DNA of 64,000 nucleotides from Setomelanomma holmii (lineage: Eukaryota; Ascomycota; Dothideomycetes; Pleosporales; Phaeosphaeriaceae): contig ML978158.1 in NCBI GenBank assembly GCA_010015745.1, positions 62,001-126,000 of the forward strand, given 5' to 3'. Positions 1 to 9,868 of this stretch are shown one piece after another. The translations under genes were made by a program, and so were the position numbers. The notes below the pieces were generated by a model. The model searched no databases and was not told the origin of the DNA. It saw only the letters and a program-made list of their open reading frames with translations. The stretch's first letter is position 1. Every line of letters starts with the position of its first letter.

Positions 1-551
1 TACCCGCCGTGATCGCGCTCAAGGTGTCATTGTCACCAAACTTGATTTCCGTGACTGCCAAAGTGTCGTTCTCGTTCACAATTGGGATGACGCCCATGCT
101 CAACAGCTCGATGAACGTGTTCTGCGCATTCTGATATTGCGTGCGATCCGCAATGTCATTCCTCGTGAGCAACACTTGCGCAATCGGCTGCTGCAGGTTC
201 CCGAACAGCTGATCCCACAGCGACATCAATCGACATTGTCCAATTGCAGCCAGCGCTTGTACTTGTGGGAGGTGTTTCGGTCGTCGGGGCAGGTTCATGC
301 GTCTGAGACCAACGCCAATGGCGCCTGAGGAGACAATGACCACGCGGTGGCCCTCGGCGTGCAATTTACATGCTGTTTCGACGATGAGGGAGAGGATGGA
401 GAGGAGCGGCTGGTGCGTCTTCTCGTCGACTATGCTCGAGGTGCCTATGGGAGTTGGTAAGTTATTCTCGTTCGTGCCTGCAGGGAGTCTGTACGTGAGA
501 GTGTTTACCGAGTTTGATGACGACGGTGAGCTGGCCGGGCAGCTTTCGCAT
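1..551 (-). CDS. PRO1: Glutamate 5-kinase (gamma-glutamyl kinase), 3' end cut by window edge
   Basis: First enzyme of cytosolic proline synthesis, phosphorylating L-glutamate with ATP. Two exons are visible: 509-551 (start codon at 551) and 1-444, joined by a 64-nt GT-AG intron (445-508) at phase 1. The join restores the amino-acid-kinase N-terminus with VVIKLGTSS, then IVSSGAIGVGL and VIPIVNENDT followed by EIKFGDND, all characteristic of ProB-type kinases. The protein runs off position 1 at the ITAG stretch, so the rest of the kinase and any C-terminal PUA domain lie outside. It is divergent from ATP23 across a 330-bp shared promoter. The family assignment is very secure from motif order; only the 3' end is unknown. 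Confidence 0.95.
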
Positions 552-881
552 GTGCACTGCCATTGTTGCGACAATTGGCGAACCAGTCGCAAAGCAATGC
601 GAGGTGAAGGAAGGAAGAGAGGAATGCAAGGGAGTATGGAGCGCAACTGCTCAGTCGTGTGATCAGACCATTGATCTTTATAGCACGCACAACATGACTC
701 TTTGAAGCCCAAGAATCCGACCTCGCAGATGCGCTCAATAAAGGTACACCGCTACCGGTACCGGTAGTGGCGCCGCTCCGATTGGCTCCCGCAGTCTCCA
801 GCTCCAACATCTTTTGCAACGAGTACACCAACGCGCCCTACGTCAAGACATCTCTCTACACTCGCCCTACGCACCGCCGCC
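552..881. promoter_or_regulatory. Shared intergenic promoter region PRO1/ATP23
   Basis: 330 bp between two divergent start codons. No open frame fits a gene. It must carry both promoters; I see no clear TATA box or named operator. Confidence 0.5.
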
Positions 882-1610
882 ATGTCGAATCCCGAGACCG
901 CGCCCGACGGCGCCTCGCTATGTGCCATGAAAGCCCCGCCGCCTGCCAAGAAACTCGATCCTGCCTTCTACAACTGGAGCACCACATTTAGCATAATGCT
1001 AGGCCGCATGACGGGTAGTCGCGATGTCGATCTCGAGGAGAAATACTTCAGCGAGATGGACGAGCTCAAGGCGGACACAATATGCAAGCGCTGCGAAGAC
1101 AACCGGTCATATCTGCTGCAATACTCGCCCATTGTCAAATTCCTGAAAGATGAGGTCGGCAAGCTGGGTGGCGACTTGAATGACAAGAACATACTATGTC
1201 GCATGTGTACGAACGAGCAGAGCGGAGGGTTCAGTCTTGATCACGGCATATTACTCTGCGCGAACAAGTTTCGCAACCGAGGGCACCAGGAAGATACCAT
1301 GGCGCATGAGATGGTGCATGCGTGGGACCATCTGAAGTTCAAGGTTGAGAACGAGAATTTGCGACACCAGGCTTGTCTGGAAATTAGGGCGAGCACGCTG
1401 AGTGGGGAGTGCAGGTTTTCGAGGGAGTTCTTTACCAAAAATCAGTGGCGCATCACTGAGCAATTACAACTCTGCGTACGGCGGCGTGCGACACTGAGTA
1501 TGATGGCACGGCCGGGAGTCAAAGACGAGACACATGCGGGGGAGATTGTGAATCAGGTGTGGGAAAGCTGCTTTAAAGACACACGACCATTCGACGAGAT
1601 ACACCGGTAA
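882..1610 (+). CDS. ATP23: Mitochondrial inner membrane protease ATP23
   Basis: Intronless, 242 residues. ATP23 is a zinc metalloprotease of the mitochondrial intermembrane space that processes Atp6 and helps assemble the F1Fo ATP synthase. The zinc-binding HExxH motif is present as HEMVH at residues 142-146. Several conserved cysteines occur (CKRC near 69-72, CRMC near 106-109), as expected for this twin-Cys import substrate. The segment around the active site (DTMAHEMVHAWDH) and the C-terminal VWESCFKDTRPFDEI are typical of the family. Length is close to the usual 225-280 residues. The start at 882 gives a short disordered N-terminus. Confidence 0.95.
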   Translation: MSNPETAPDGASLCAMKAPPPAKKLDPAFYNWSTTFSIMLGRMTGSRDVDLEEKYFSEMDELKADTICKRCEDNRSYLLQYSPIVKFLKDEVGKLGGDLNDKNILCRMCTNEQSGGFSLDHGILLCANKFRNRGHQEDTMAHEMVHAWDHLKFKVENENLRHQACLEIRASTLSGECRFSREFFTKNQWRITEQLQLCVRRRATLSMMARPGVKDETHAGEIVNQVWESCFKDTRPFDEIHR

Positions 1611-1933
1611 AAGACAAGAGGAACAGGGTGTATAATGCTGTATATTGGCGAGATGGATCACGTCAGATTACGCACAGCGACGGCGTTAGTGAAGGGCAAA
1701 TGTCAAGCAATCTTCGCTCACTGGATGGTTTTGAACTTTCTTGCATTGCATCATCGCGAGATTCTCGCATGCTGTGTGAAAACTAGCGAAACGGCGCATA
1801 GTATGTACTCCCCGCCTGAACGCCGAATAATGCAGCTGACTGATGACCGCTTGACTGAACAAACGCGTGTTCGCCTTCGTACATATGACATATGGCAAGG
1901 CCACGACCGGAACACCTTCATTAACACTCATTA
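1611..1933. other. Convergent intergenic region
   Basis: 323 bp between the stop codons of ATP23 and the Aurora kinase. It holds the 3' UTRs and terminators of both; no gene is seen. Confidence 0.5.
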
Positions 1934-3230
1934 TCAGTATGTCTCATCCTCTGAGCTAGCGCGGTTGCCCACTTGTACGCGGCTTCCTTTGCAATGCTTG
2001 ACAATCCAAGGGTGTCTCTCAACATCTTCTAAGGCGATTCGCTTTTCTGGATCAAGGACGAGCAACTAAATCATGTTAGCCTTCTCGCGCCATAGCCAAG
2101 GGGGGACGGAGCGACATACCCGCTTGATGAGGTCTTTCGCCTCCGCACTGATAAAGCTAGGCACTGTGTACTCTCCTCGCGCAATCTTTCTCTGTGTCAT
2201 GACTTGCGTATCCTCAAATGGTGCCTCACCAACCAGGAACTCGTACGTCAAGACACCCAAGCTCCACAAGTCAACCTTCTCACTGTAGAAGTTGTCCTTG
2301 CCTCCGCCCCTCAGCATCTCCGGTGGCAGGTAGTCGAGAGTTCCGCACATGGTGTTGCGGCGATTGTTGGGCGCGTGGACGGACCAGCCAAAATCGCTGA
2401 TCTTGATCTCGCCATGGACACCTACCAGAATGTTCTCTGGCTTGATGTCTCGGTGCATGACATGCTTCTTGTGAAGATACTTGAGCGCTGCGGCCATTTG
2501 CGCAATATACTGTGCAGCCTTCCACTCCGGGAATCGTTGTTCGCGGCGAAGATGCTTGTAGAGCTCTCCCTGGCCAGCAAACTCCAAAATCAAGAACACT
2601 CGCTTGGCGTCATGGAAGTGACCAAATAGTCGCAGGATGTTGGGGTGTGCTAGGTGTGATTGAATCTCAATCTCTCGTCTCACTTGCTTCTCAACCTTGC
2701 CCTGTTGCAGCTCTGACTTGTGCAGCACTTTCAGTGCACAGACGAAGCCGGATGACTTTTCTTTTGCGAGATACACACGACCAAACTTGCCCTTTCCGAG
2801 AGGCTTTCCGATCTCGAACATACCAAGGTGCCATGCCTTTGGTGTTGATGGGTTGACGTAGAGGGCTGATTCGGTGAGCGTGCGTCGGTGGGACGGGTTC
2901 AGTTCCGACGGGCGACTAGTAGTTGCCGTGATCGTGACTTTCGAAATGCTTGCGGCGTTCTTGCTGGCATTGGTGGTTGCGAGTTTCTGGAGTGGTATTT
3001 GATGGGGCAGCTTCATGCGGTTGGCGGCCGATGCTGAGGACGACAGGCCAGCTAGTGAGACAGCATTCGACAAGGAAGGCTACGACTTGGTCAGATTGAA
3101 CTAGACGAAGTATTGATAGAAATGCTACCTTTGACTTGAGGAAAGTAGTAGAAGAAGATATGTGGTCGTCGTTCTCGTCGGTGACAGTGATGCGCTCAAA
3201 GGCGGCTTCCAGGTTGGCGACCTCCGTCAT
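1934..3230 (-). CDS. IPL1: Aurora-type serine/threonine protein kinase
   Basis: Mitotic kinase of the chromosomal passenger complex. Three exons: 3129-3230, 2120-3079, 1934-2065, giving 397 residues. Both introns (49 and 54 nt) are GT-AG, phase 0, and the join restores a C-terminus reading KRLLVLDPEKR. Visible landmarks: glycine loop GKGKFGRV (about 129-136), ALK lysine (about 151), HRDIKPEN (from about 243), DFG (about 263-265), and the Aurora activation loop RRNTMCGTLDYLPPEM with its phosphorylatable Thr near 277. The final lobe ends HPWIVKHC. The N-terminal ~120 residues are disordered. The first exon carries LEAAFERI, a segment I recall from fungal Aurora kinases. The start at 3230 is chosen because exon 1 joins the kinase frame without a stop. 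Confidence 0.95.
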
Positions 3231-3551
3231 GCTGGGCTACTGCACCGAACAACGATTGTGAAAGCAAACAAAAAGAAGATGGCAGCAAGTAAAAGCTGTT
3301 GCGAAGGTGACCGATGTCCTATGTCTTACCAGAAGAATGGATGTTCAAGTCGTTCGTCCGCTGTGAGGCAAGGGTCAGCCCCAAACAAGCGGCGTTGCTA
3401 CGGGAAACAGCCATCGGCATCTCAACCCGCCGATGCACCCCACAATACGTCAACCCCGCGGCGACGGCTGCCACAGCTTGACATTTCTGCGCAAGCCTCA
3501 CAAAAACTCGTCGCCGTTGTCTGAAGCTGCCTCGACCGCGACTCGAACGCA
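3231..3551. promoter_or_regulatory. Shared promoter region Aurora kinase/TIP41
   Basis: 321 bp between divergent start codons. No gene or recognisable operator was seen. Confidence 0.5.
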
Positions 3552-4361
3552 ATGTCGACCCTCAATGGCGCGCCAGCCGATACAGTAGCCCCCGGGCACG
3601 CTGACACGTCTGTCACCAAGGGCAACTTCAAGATCATCACGCGCAAGCTGCCCATCCTCAAAGCTGGCCCGATAGAGGAGATGACCATCAAGCTTGGAAT
3701 CACACCGCCGGAAATGATATTTGGCGACAACCTTACTCGCATCGAACATGCGCCGAGCGGGTGGTACATCGAGTTCAATGCCTTCGACGCGCTGGATCGT
3801 GTCGACAAGACTGGTGACAAGATGTTCAAGGTTTCATATTCGAAGGAGTGGCAACAGAACAGACAGAAGCAATTCGAAGACATCAAGGAAGTCGTCAAGC
3901 CCTTCGACTGGTCCTACAGCACCGACTATACAGGCTCGACGCCACCCACCCTGGCCTTCCAGCCCAGTGAGAGCCCGATACCGCTCGAACTGCTGAAGCG
4001 TCCCGACCCAATACATTTCTTCGACGAGGTCATGCTATATGAAGATGAATTAGCCGACAATGGTATTGCCATGCTGTCGTGCAAGATTAGGGTCATGCCA
4101 GCTCGACTGCTGCTCCTAGTGCGCTTCTTCATGCGCCTCGACGACGTGGTCTTCAGGATACGAGATACACGGGTGTACGTTGAATTTGGAACAGAGGAAG
4201 TCATCAGAGAGTACACTGCACGAGAAGCTCCCTACGAAGAGGTCCGGAAGAAGCTTGCGGGCAGGAAGGAGGACGTCCTCGCCATCATGCGCGACCCGAA
4301 CCGTCTGGCAGAGCACATACCGATAGTGGAAAAGAGTCTCGCAAACCTAAAGTTGAGGTGA
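3552..4361 (+). CDS. TIP41: TIP41-like regulator of PP2A-type phosphatases
   Basis: Intronless, 269 residues. TIP41/TIPRL binds Tap42 and the catalytic subunits of type 2A phosphatases in TOR signalling. The TIP41 domain fills most of the protein. Diagnostic segments are GITPPEMIFGDN (residues 49-60), FNAFDAL (75-81), the PFDWSYSTDYTG stretch, and DEVMLYEDELADNG followed by RVMPARLLLLVRFFMRLDDV, all in family order. Length matches fungal orthologues (250-300). The N-terminal 20 residues are variable. It ends just before the transposon-containing segment. Confidence 0.95.
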   Translation: MSTLNGAPADTVAPGHADTSVTKGNFKIITRKLPILKAGPIEEMTIKLGITPPEMIFGDNLTRIEHAPSGWYIEFNAFDALDRVDKTGDKMFKVSYSKEWQQNRQKQFEDIKEVVKPFDWSYSTDYTGSTPPTLAFQPSESPIPLELLKRPDPIHFFDEVMLYEDELADNGIAMLSCKIRVMPARLLLLVRFFMRLDDVVFRIRDTRVYVEFGTEEVIREYTAREAPYEEVRKKLAGRKEDVLAIMRDPNRLAEHIPIVEKSLANLKLR

Positions 4362-4882
4362 AAGATACACGGTACGGCAACGACCAACACATACCAGAAG
4401 TGCAAAGCATTCAACAAAGGAATACAGTAGTTGCACCTACAGGCTGGGAATCTTGCTGGCGGGTGTGTAATGCCCACGCCCGAATGTGCAGGGTCTTCGA
4501 AAAGTCTAAATTATCCAGGGTCAATGTGCCGACATCGAACCATTTTGCGATGCCACAAGCTCGACCAAGCTCCGCCAACATTCCGGTGAGTTCGGGTAGG
4601 GCTGTAGCACGCTGCACATCATTGCTGAAAGCAATTGACAGGCAGGAAGCCAACTCCTGACGATAGACTGTGGCGCGCCGAAGTTGGAAAAGTGCATAGT
4701 TATGTAAGATGCAAATGGACCGATACCATACTAGAGCATGCTCTGTCATCCAAAAACATGGTTTGGCAGGGCCTTATTTAATGTCAAGTCGAGCACCTGC
4801 ACGATTTTCTATAGGCTCAACGCCATAAGAAGACATACATGCCAAGCGACATTCGGCACTACTTTGAAATCAAAACTCAATA
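4362..4882. other. Intergenic region left of the transposon nest
   Basis: 521 bp with no supported gene: the TIP41 3' UTR, then sequence up to the TA target dinucleotide (4881-4882) of the outer transposon. Confidence 0.5.
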
Positions 4883-4909
4883 GCGTACTTGATAAGCGAG
4901 TCGGTCATA
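4883..4909 (+). repeat. Outer element left TIR, first half
   Basis: Tip of the left terminal inverted repeat. It matches 8857-8881 inverted and continues at 6739-6766 beyond the inner transposon. It contains AAGCGAGTCGGTCA, also present at the tips of the inner element. Confidence 0.9.
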
Positions 4910-4937
4910 CAAGCGAGTCGGTCACTCTGCCAAGACC
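4910..4937 (+). repeat. Inner element left TIR
   Basis: 28-bp perfect inverted match to 6709-6736; the match stops at the next base (T at 4938 against C). Confidence 0.95.
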
Positions 4938-5108
4938 TCACCAAAATCTACTGTGCCAACAGTAGAAAATGCAGCTCTGCGATTCTCAACGGTTCTCTAC
5001 GGTGCTGCACAGTAGATCAAATTAACCAGAGGCTATCTCTTCTGCTTGTTTACATGTGCGCAAGTTGTGCCTAGCCTCGCCGCAGCGTCCACAGCGCCTC
5101 TAAGTTGG

Positions 5109-6672
5109 CTAACTGCCCTCAGTGTGTGCGCTCTTCTTTGCCTTCTTCCCATTACCACGTGCTGCAAACTCCTTCAAGGTGGTCAAGCGCACGCCCTCTT
5201 CAGCCGTAAGAGTCCCCTCTGCCTGTATACGCTTTCTCTTGTGTGATTTACAACGTGAGGCGGCCTTGTTAGCTGCTTGAAGCTCTGCGTTGCGCTCAGT
5301 TATCAACACCAAATGATGCGCTATCATTGCAGCGCCTTTCAAGAACTTTTCAAGAGCCTCAACTATCGATGAAGGCGAGTTATCCACATGCCTCTCCATT
5401 CTCTCTCGAATCAGCTTTGTTTGCGACCCAAATTCCAGGGTATTGCTTGGGGTTTTCAACTCCCAAGGAGCGTTGTCAACGGTGGGTGGTGTGGGCATAC
5501 AAAGGCGGATGTCCATCTTCGATATCACCGCCTCCAGGTCAAGTGGAACTAAGCTAGCACCTTAAAAGCCTCCCTAGATATTGCTTTTAGTAATCGCGTC
5601 TTTGAAAGCAGTAATAAAGCAGGGCAAGAATTCAAGTTTGGTGATATGTTAATCTTGTTGCACATCAGGTTCTCAGCTTGGCGCCCATACGCCTTCTTCA
5701 ACGGCAAGAAACAACTCACATCAAGAGGCTGCAGAAGGTGCGACGAGTAAGGAGGCATAGAGAGAGTGATAATCTTGTTCTCCTTGCAGTACTGCTGGAA
5801 ATCAAGCAAGTCGTGGCTCTTGTGGCTGTTGATAATAAGCAAACGTACTGTGCCAACGGTACGTTTTTTGTATGAGCATCAAAGTGCTTCAGCCATCACA
5901 GACCAAGCTCATTTGTCGTCCAGCCGTTCTTAGAGACTCCAATAACCTAATCAGAAGGTAGGTTATCCTCCTTGTACCAGGCAGAGAGGTGGTTCTTGCC
6001 CTAGAAGATGACAAAGGGTGGGATTGCCCACCCAGTCGTGTTGATGCCTTGGATCACCATAGTCCACTCTCGATTACCCTGCTGTACAGTCTTTGGCCAT
6101 CCTTAACGCTCAGAGCTAGTGACTACTGCTCCAGTTAATATCTGGCCCATCATGAAGCCTGTCTCATCAAAGTTGTAGGTATCCTTATCAAGGATACTGT
6201 GCTTGGCTTTTGTGTTCTCCACAAGCTTGAACCAGCCTTGTACAGCCTCAGGATCCTCGCAGAGACCTCTCTTGTAGTCGTACTTGCAATTGAACTTAAC
6301 TTGCAGCTCATCGCGACGTTTGACGAAGTTTCTAGCCCAGTGGACACCCACTTGCCGTTGGCCACGCTCCTTGCGCAGTAGATCAGCCATATCCTTGACA
6401 GCAGCAACTCAGGGTGGAAATCCTCGCGCGTCAAGGTCAAGTATATGCTGAACAATCACCTCTTCCTCAGTTGGACGGAGATTCTTTGAGTTGGGCGTGC
6501 AATTGCGTCAAAACTGCTTTCCAGTGTGTCAGTTGCTTAGTGTCTGTTGAGGAACGTTGTAGATCTTAGCTGCGCATCGTTGGGAGAGATTCGTGTCTTG
6601 TTCGATAGCCAGAAGCGCAAGCTGTAATCGAGCCTCCTTTAAAGCTAATAGCTCGTTGTGTTGTAGAGTCAT
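5109..6672 (-). pseudogene. Inner-element DDE transposase, broken
   Basis: Fot1/pogo-type transposase remains (psq-like HTH, CENP-B-type HTH, DDE_1 domain, basic C-terminus). The start codon is at 6672 (MTLQHNELLAL). The N-terminal HTH ends at a stop near 6529. A CENP-B-like part follows (GVHWARNFVKRRDEL) with a frameshift near 6390. The catalytic core is spread over several frames: the first Asp is in YNFDETGF, the second position reads IINSHKSH with Asn where Asp is expected (codon 5828-5830), and the third Asp is in LQPLDV. The C-terminal part resumes in another frame from about 5528 with KRKRIQ and a basic tail. It cannot make an active enzyme. Confidence 0.88.
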
Positions 6673-6708
6673 TGCGTCTCTACTGTGTGGGACGGTAGAA
6701 AACGGTAG

Positions 6709-6736
6709 GGTCTTGGCAGAGTGACCGACTCGCTTG
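6709..6736 (-). repeat. Inner element right TIR
   Basis: 28-bp perfect inverted match to 4910-4937, followed by the TA target copy at 6737-6738. Confidence 0.95.
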
Positions 6737-6738
6737 TA

Positions 6739-6766
6739 ACGTGGCTCACCACCGAGCGCACGTCCC
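6739..6766 (+). repeat. Outer element left TIR, second half
   Basis: Continuation of the outer left TIR after the inner insertion. It pairs with 8828-8855 inverted, with one mismatch (A at 6755 opposite T). Confidence 0.9.
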
Positions 6767-6898
6767 CATCCAACGCACGAATTTTGTCGGATCCCACCCA
6801 CAAAGATGAGGTTATTGAGCCACGTACAGCAGCTTTTATCACAGGACCTTTTAGTGCTGCAATTATATTGTGACGTATAGTAGATTAAGAATTTCATA

Positions 6899-8767
6899 TT
6901 ACAAGTAAAGCTTCTTGGGTGGCTTAATTATTTGGCTAGAACGGGCAACCCAATGAGCCGCTTCTTCTACGTCTGCAGGCTCCTCATTAACAACGACAAC
7001 CTTAGTAACTTTAGGAGCTTTGAGGCTTTGCCTCTTACTCTTTTTAGCATAATTGATGTCGCTTTAGAGTTGCTTCTTAAGCTCACAAGCAAGCTTCTTG
7101 TCCTGCTTAATAGCCTCTTTTGTAGCAGCTTCTGCCTCCCGCTTCTCCTTTGCTTGAAGCTTGTTAAGACGACGCTCTTTAAGCAGCTGAGCTCTAGCAA
7201 GCTTTTGTCGCTCTCTAAGCTTTATTGCCTCGCTCTTTTAGTGTTGTACCTCCTGTTCTTTGAGGTCCTTTTGCTCTTGCTTAAGACAAGCTTGCGCTAC
7301 CTTATTAGGGGACCAGAAGATCGCTCCTCCATTGTATTCTGCTGGTGGCTCAAGCAGCAGAGCTTTGCCACGCTGCCTACGCTTCTTCTCATTGGCTAGA
7401 GCCTCTTTGAGGTTGTTGTTCTCATGCTCTAGAAGCGTATTTTTGGCTGCGATTGTGTGGATTGTTTGGCTAAGCTTCTTTGCTCTCTCATCGTAGATAC
7501 CGTCTACAGCCTCTCGTAGCAATCGCTCAATTTTTCTCTAGTCGCTTGCGCTCAGTACTGAGGTTGATGAGCCGCTTGAATTTGGCCTTAGGACGTCTAC
7601 TGGCTGTGCTGTAAACCTGGAGATGATGACGTCTGGGTTGAAGGGCGCAATACCTGTAGCTTCAAAGGCTGTACGGATGAGTCTCTTAGTGAAGGTAGAG
7701 CTCCAGGCGGCGTAAAAAAGCTTGAAGAAGTCTCTTTTTGTGATACTGGTAAGGCCTTAGGCGCGATCAAGGAAGGCAGAGAGCTCCGCTTTGTACAAGG
7801 CTGCTAGTGGCAAGAACATAACCACATCAAGCGGTTGTAGCGTGTGAGTGCTATGAGGTGGGTATACTAATAGCAGGATCTTATTCTCGTCGCAATACTT
7901 GATGAAATCCATCGTTACATGAGAGCCGTGGCCATCAAGGATGAGGAGCCTGTAAGAGGAGCGCGCCTTTGCCTTTGTCTCGCAATCAAATACCTGCTTA
8001 AGCCAGGCGAGTCCTATATCGTGGCTGGTCTATCCAGAAGGTGAGCTTGTAAAGAAGGCGCAGTGAGATTCTGCCTTAAAGTCCTGCAACCAGGTGTCTT
8101 GTATGGCTCCAGATTGAGCCTGGTAGATTAGAGCAGGCGTAAGCGCAGTACCATCGGTGCAGATGCAAGCTATAGTGGTAATCCACTCACGATTGCCATC
8201 CTGAACGATGTGCTTAAGCTTGCCCTGCTCGTAAGCTGCCTTAGAGAAGATCCGCTTCATCTTTGACAGGACGCCGATCAAGAAACCCTTCTCGTTCATA
8301 TTGTATATATGCCGACTGTCTACATCATATTGCTCTATCTTTCGCTTGAAAAGCTCAAAGTAGATGCTATACTTGAAGGCAGAATCAGCTTTGAAGCGGT
8401 TACGGTCGAGGCCGGTAGCCCAGTGAGAGACGAGCTCAATTTGGTGTCTTTTGACAAAGCGATCGGTCCAGTTTTTACCTACATGCTGCTATGAGATTTC
8501 CTGGGCAAAGTTCCGTATCATAGGACGAGATGGAGGCAGGCCGCAGCCTACAAGATCGTGGATGTATTGTACAAGCTGCCTCTCTTGCGCGTTGTTGAGT
8601 AGGCGGCCATTTGCAAGCTTAGTTGCACGCGCTTCTTGCACCCCTCTGTGCCTCTTCAATAGTGTAGAACAGTTACAGTTGTATTTATTGTCATAATATG
8701 TATATGTAAAACAATCTCCAGGCTTTAGCGATTCCAACGCTGCAAGTGAAGCCTCAATACCTGCCAT
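6899..8767 (-). pseudogene. Outer-element DDE transposase, broken
   Basis: Second pogo/Fot1-type transposase. The start is at 8767 (MAGIEASLAAL), followed by an HTH segment with LNNAQERQLVQYIHDL. The core continues to LILDGHGSHV and LQPLDVVMFLPL (second and third acidic positions intact). The first catalytic position reads YNMNEKGF, so Asp is replaced by Asn at codon 8294-8296. There are at least six in-frame stops, including 8489-8491, 8030-8032, 7757-7759, 7539-7541 and 7235-7237. The one in SG*TSHDIGL probably replaces a conserved Trp (TGG to TAG). The C-terminus is a Lys/Glu/Gln-rich coiled coil ending near 6899. It stays readable in a single frame, unlike the inner gene. Confidence 0.87.
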
Positions 8768-8827
8768 ATTGGTGGAGAAACAATCAGTTGAAATTTCGGC
8801 AAAATTTGGTGTTGTGTGCGTTCGGGC

Positions 8828-8882
8828 GGGACGTGCGCACGGTGGTGAGCCACGTTATGACCGACTCGCTTATCAAGTACGT
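8828..8882 (-). repeat. Outer element right TIR
   Basis: Intact right terminal inverted repeat, 54 matching positions with one mismatch plus a differing terminal base. It is flanked by TA at 8883-8884. Confidence 0.9.
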
Positions 8883-8884
8883 TA

Positions 8885-9868
8885 TAGCAAACGTCGCGAA
8901 ATCTAACGAGCAATCACATCCCCTACTTTGAACAATTCCGTTGTGCGGTAATTTCATGCCCAAACCTGTGCTTTGATGCGACGAGGCCGTCTGTAACACC
9001 GCAACCGGTCAGCATTGTGGACGACGATGAGATGTGCGCCACGCCGTATTCAAAAAAGGCCATCCGGAACAACGATTTCCAGCTTCCGAGCGGTGGATCG
9101 TTTTGAAGGAACCTTGAATTCAACAATTGAGAAGGAAAACTGCGCCCCAAACTTCGTCGTCCGTCGGCACCGCGTGCTGCTTATAAGTCCGATATGACGG
9201 TGAATTAGCGGTGCTGTGCCCAAGACTTTGCTTGCTCGTACGAGTCAAGCTCGAATATTGGACCGTGGCTTTTCTTCGGCTCATTCCGAGCTACCGAGAA
9301 TACGAAGGCAGCCGCCGATCGCCATCCATCTCATCGTGCCGCTAACGCGATGATCTGCATCCCTATGTGCGAGCATCACCAGATCTGAAGCTCAATCTTT
9401 TGTGCATTGAGGATGCTTGCTTGCGAAGTAGCCAAGAAGAGGCCGCCAATACTCGTTGTGTCTTTGGAACTTGATGCTGTCGTTAGACCTCCGGAGCATC
9501 CGTTCAACACTTCAGACGTCATAGGTGTACACGCTTGGCAGACGAAATGGTGCGTTTAGCGCTGCGGTCTGGATCCGAATTCAAGGGATAAGCTCAGGCA
9601 AATGGCGCCTTGGTGTTGATCGTCCCGCATAGCGCTCTGAGGTGTCAGGGATTGCCCTATCAGGCCGGGCAGTGGCCTCACACTACTCACCTTTCATTTC
9701 GTCCGCGTTCAGCGCAAAGGAAGCTAGCCACGGACGCCGGTGGGATCCGTGGGCCGAAGGCGTATGACGACGTTACCCAAACATTGAGAGTCCAAGAGTA
9801 TAGATAATTCAGAATGGAGCCAGCACCAGTCGTCATTCACAGACAACGTCTTCGGGCAGTGCGCGACA
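8885..9868. other. Intergenic region upstream of the ABC transporter
   Basis: 984 bp between the outer transposon's TA and the ABC start codon. No supported gene. It presumably holds the transporter promoter; I could not identify a drug-response element. Confidence 0.5.

Larger units (their letters stand above)
4910..6736 (-). mobile_element. Inner pogo/Fot1-type DNA transposon, 1827 bp
   Basis: Perfect 28-bp terminal inverted repeats (4910-4937 and 6709-6736) flanked by a TA duplication (4908-4909 and 6737-6738). The insertion sits inside the left TIR of the outer element, so it is younger. Size, TIR length and TA target fit the fungal Fot1/pogo group. The minus-strand transposase carries stops, frameshifts and a lost catalytic residue. 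Perfect TIRs despite a dead gene suggest it moved recently or was mobilised by another copy's transposase. Confidence 0.92.
4883..8882 (-). mobile_element. Outer pogo/Fot1-type DNA transposon, interrupted by a second one
   Basis: A Tc1/mariner-superfamily element bounded by TA on both sides (4881-4882 and 8883-8884). The left TIR is split by the inner insertion: 4884-4909 continues at 6739-6766. The joined 54 bp matches the reverse complement of 8828-8881 with one mismatch, and the outermost base differs (G at 4883, complement A at 8882). Removing the inner element and one TA copy leaves about 2171 bp, a normal size for a Fot1-like element. The transposase is encoded on the minus strand and is broken. 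Boundaries come from the repeats, so they should be exact to the base. Confidence 0.9.
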
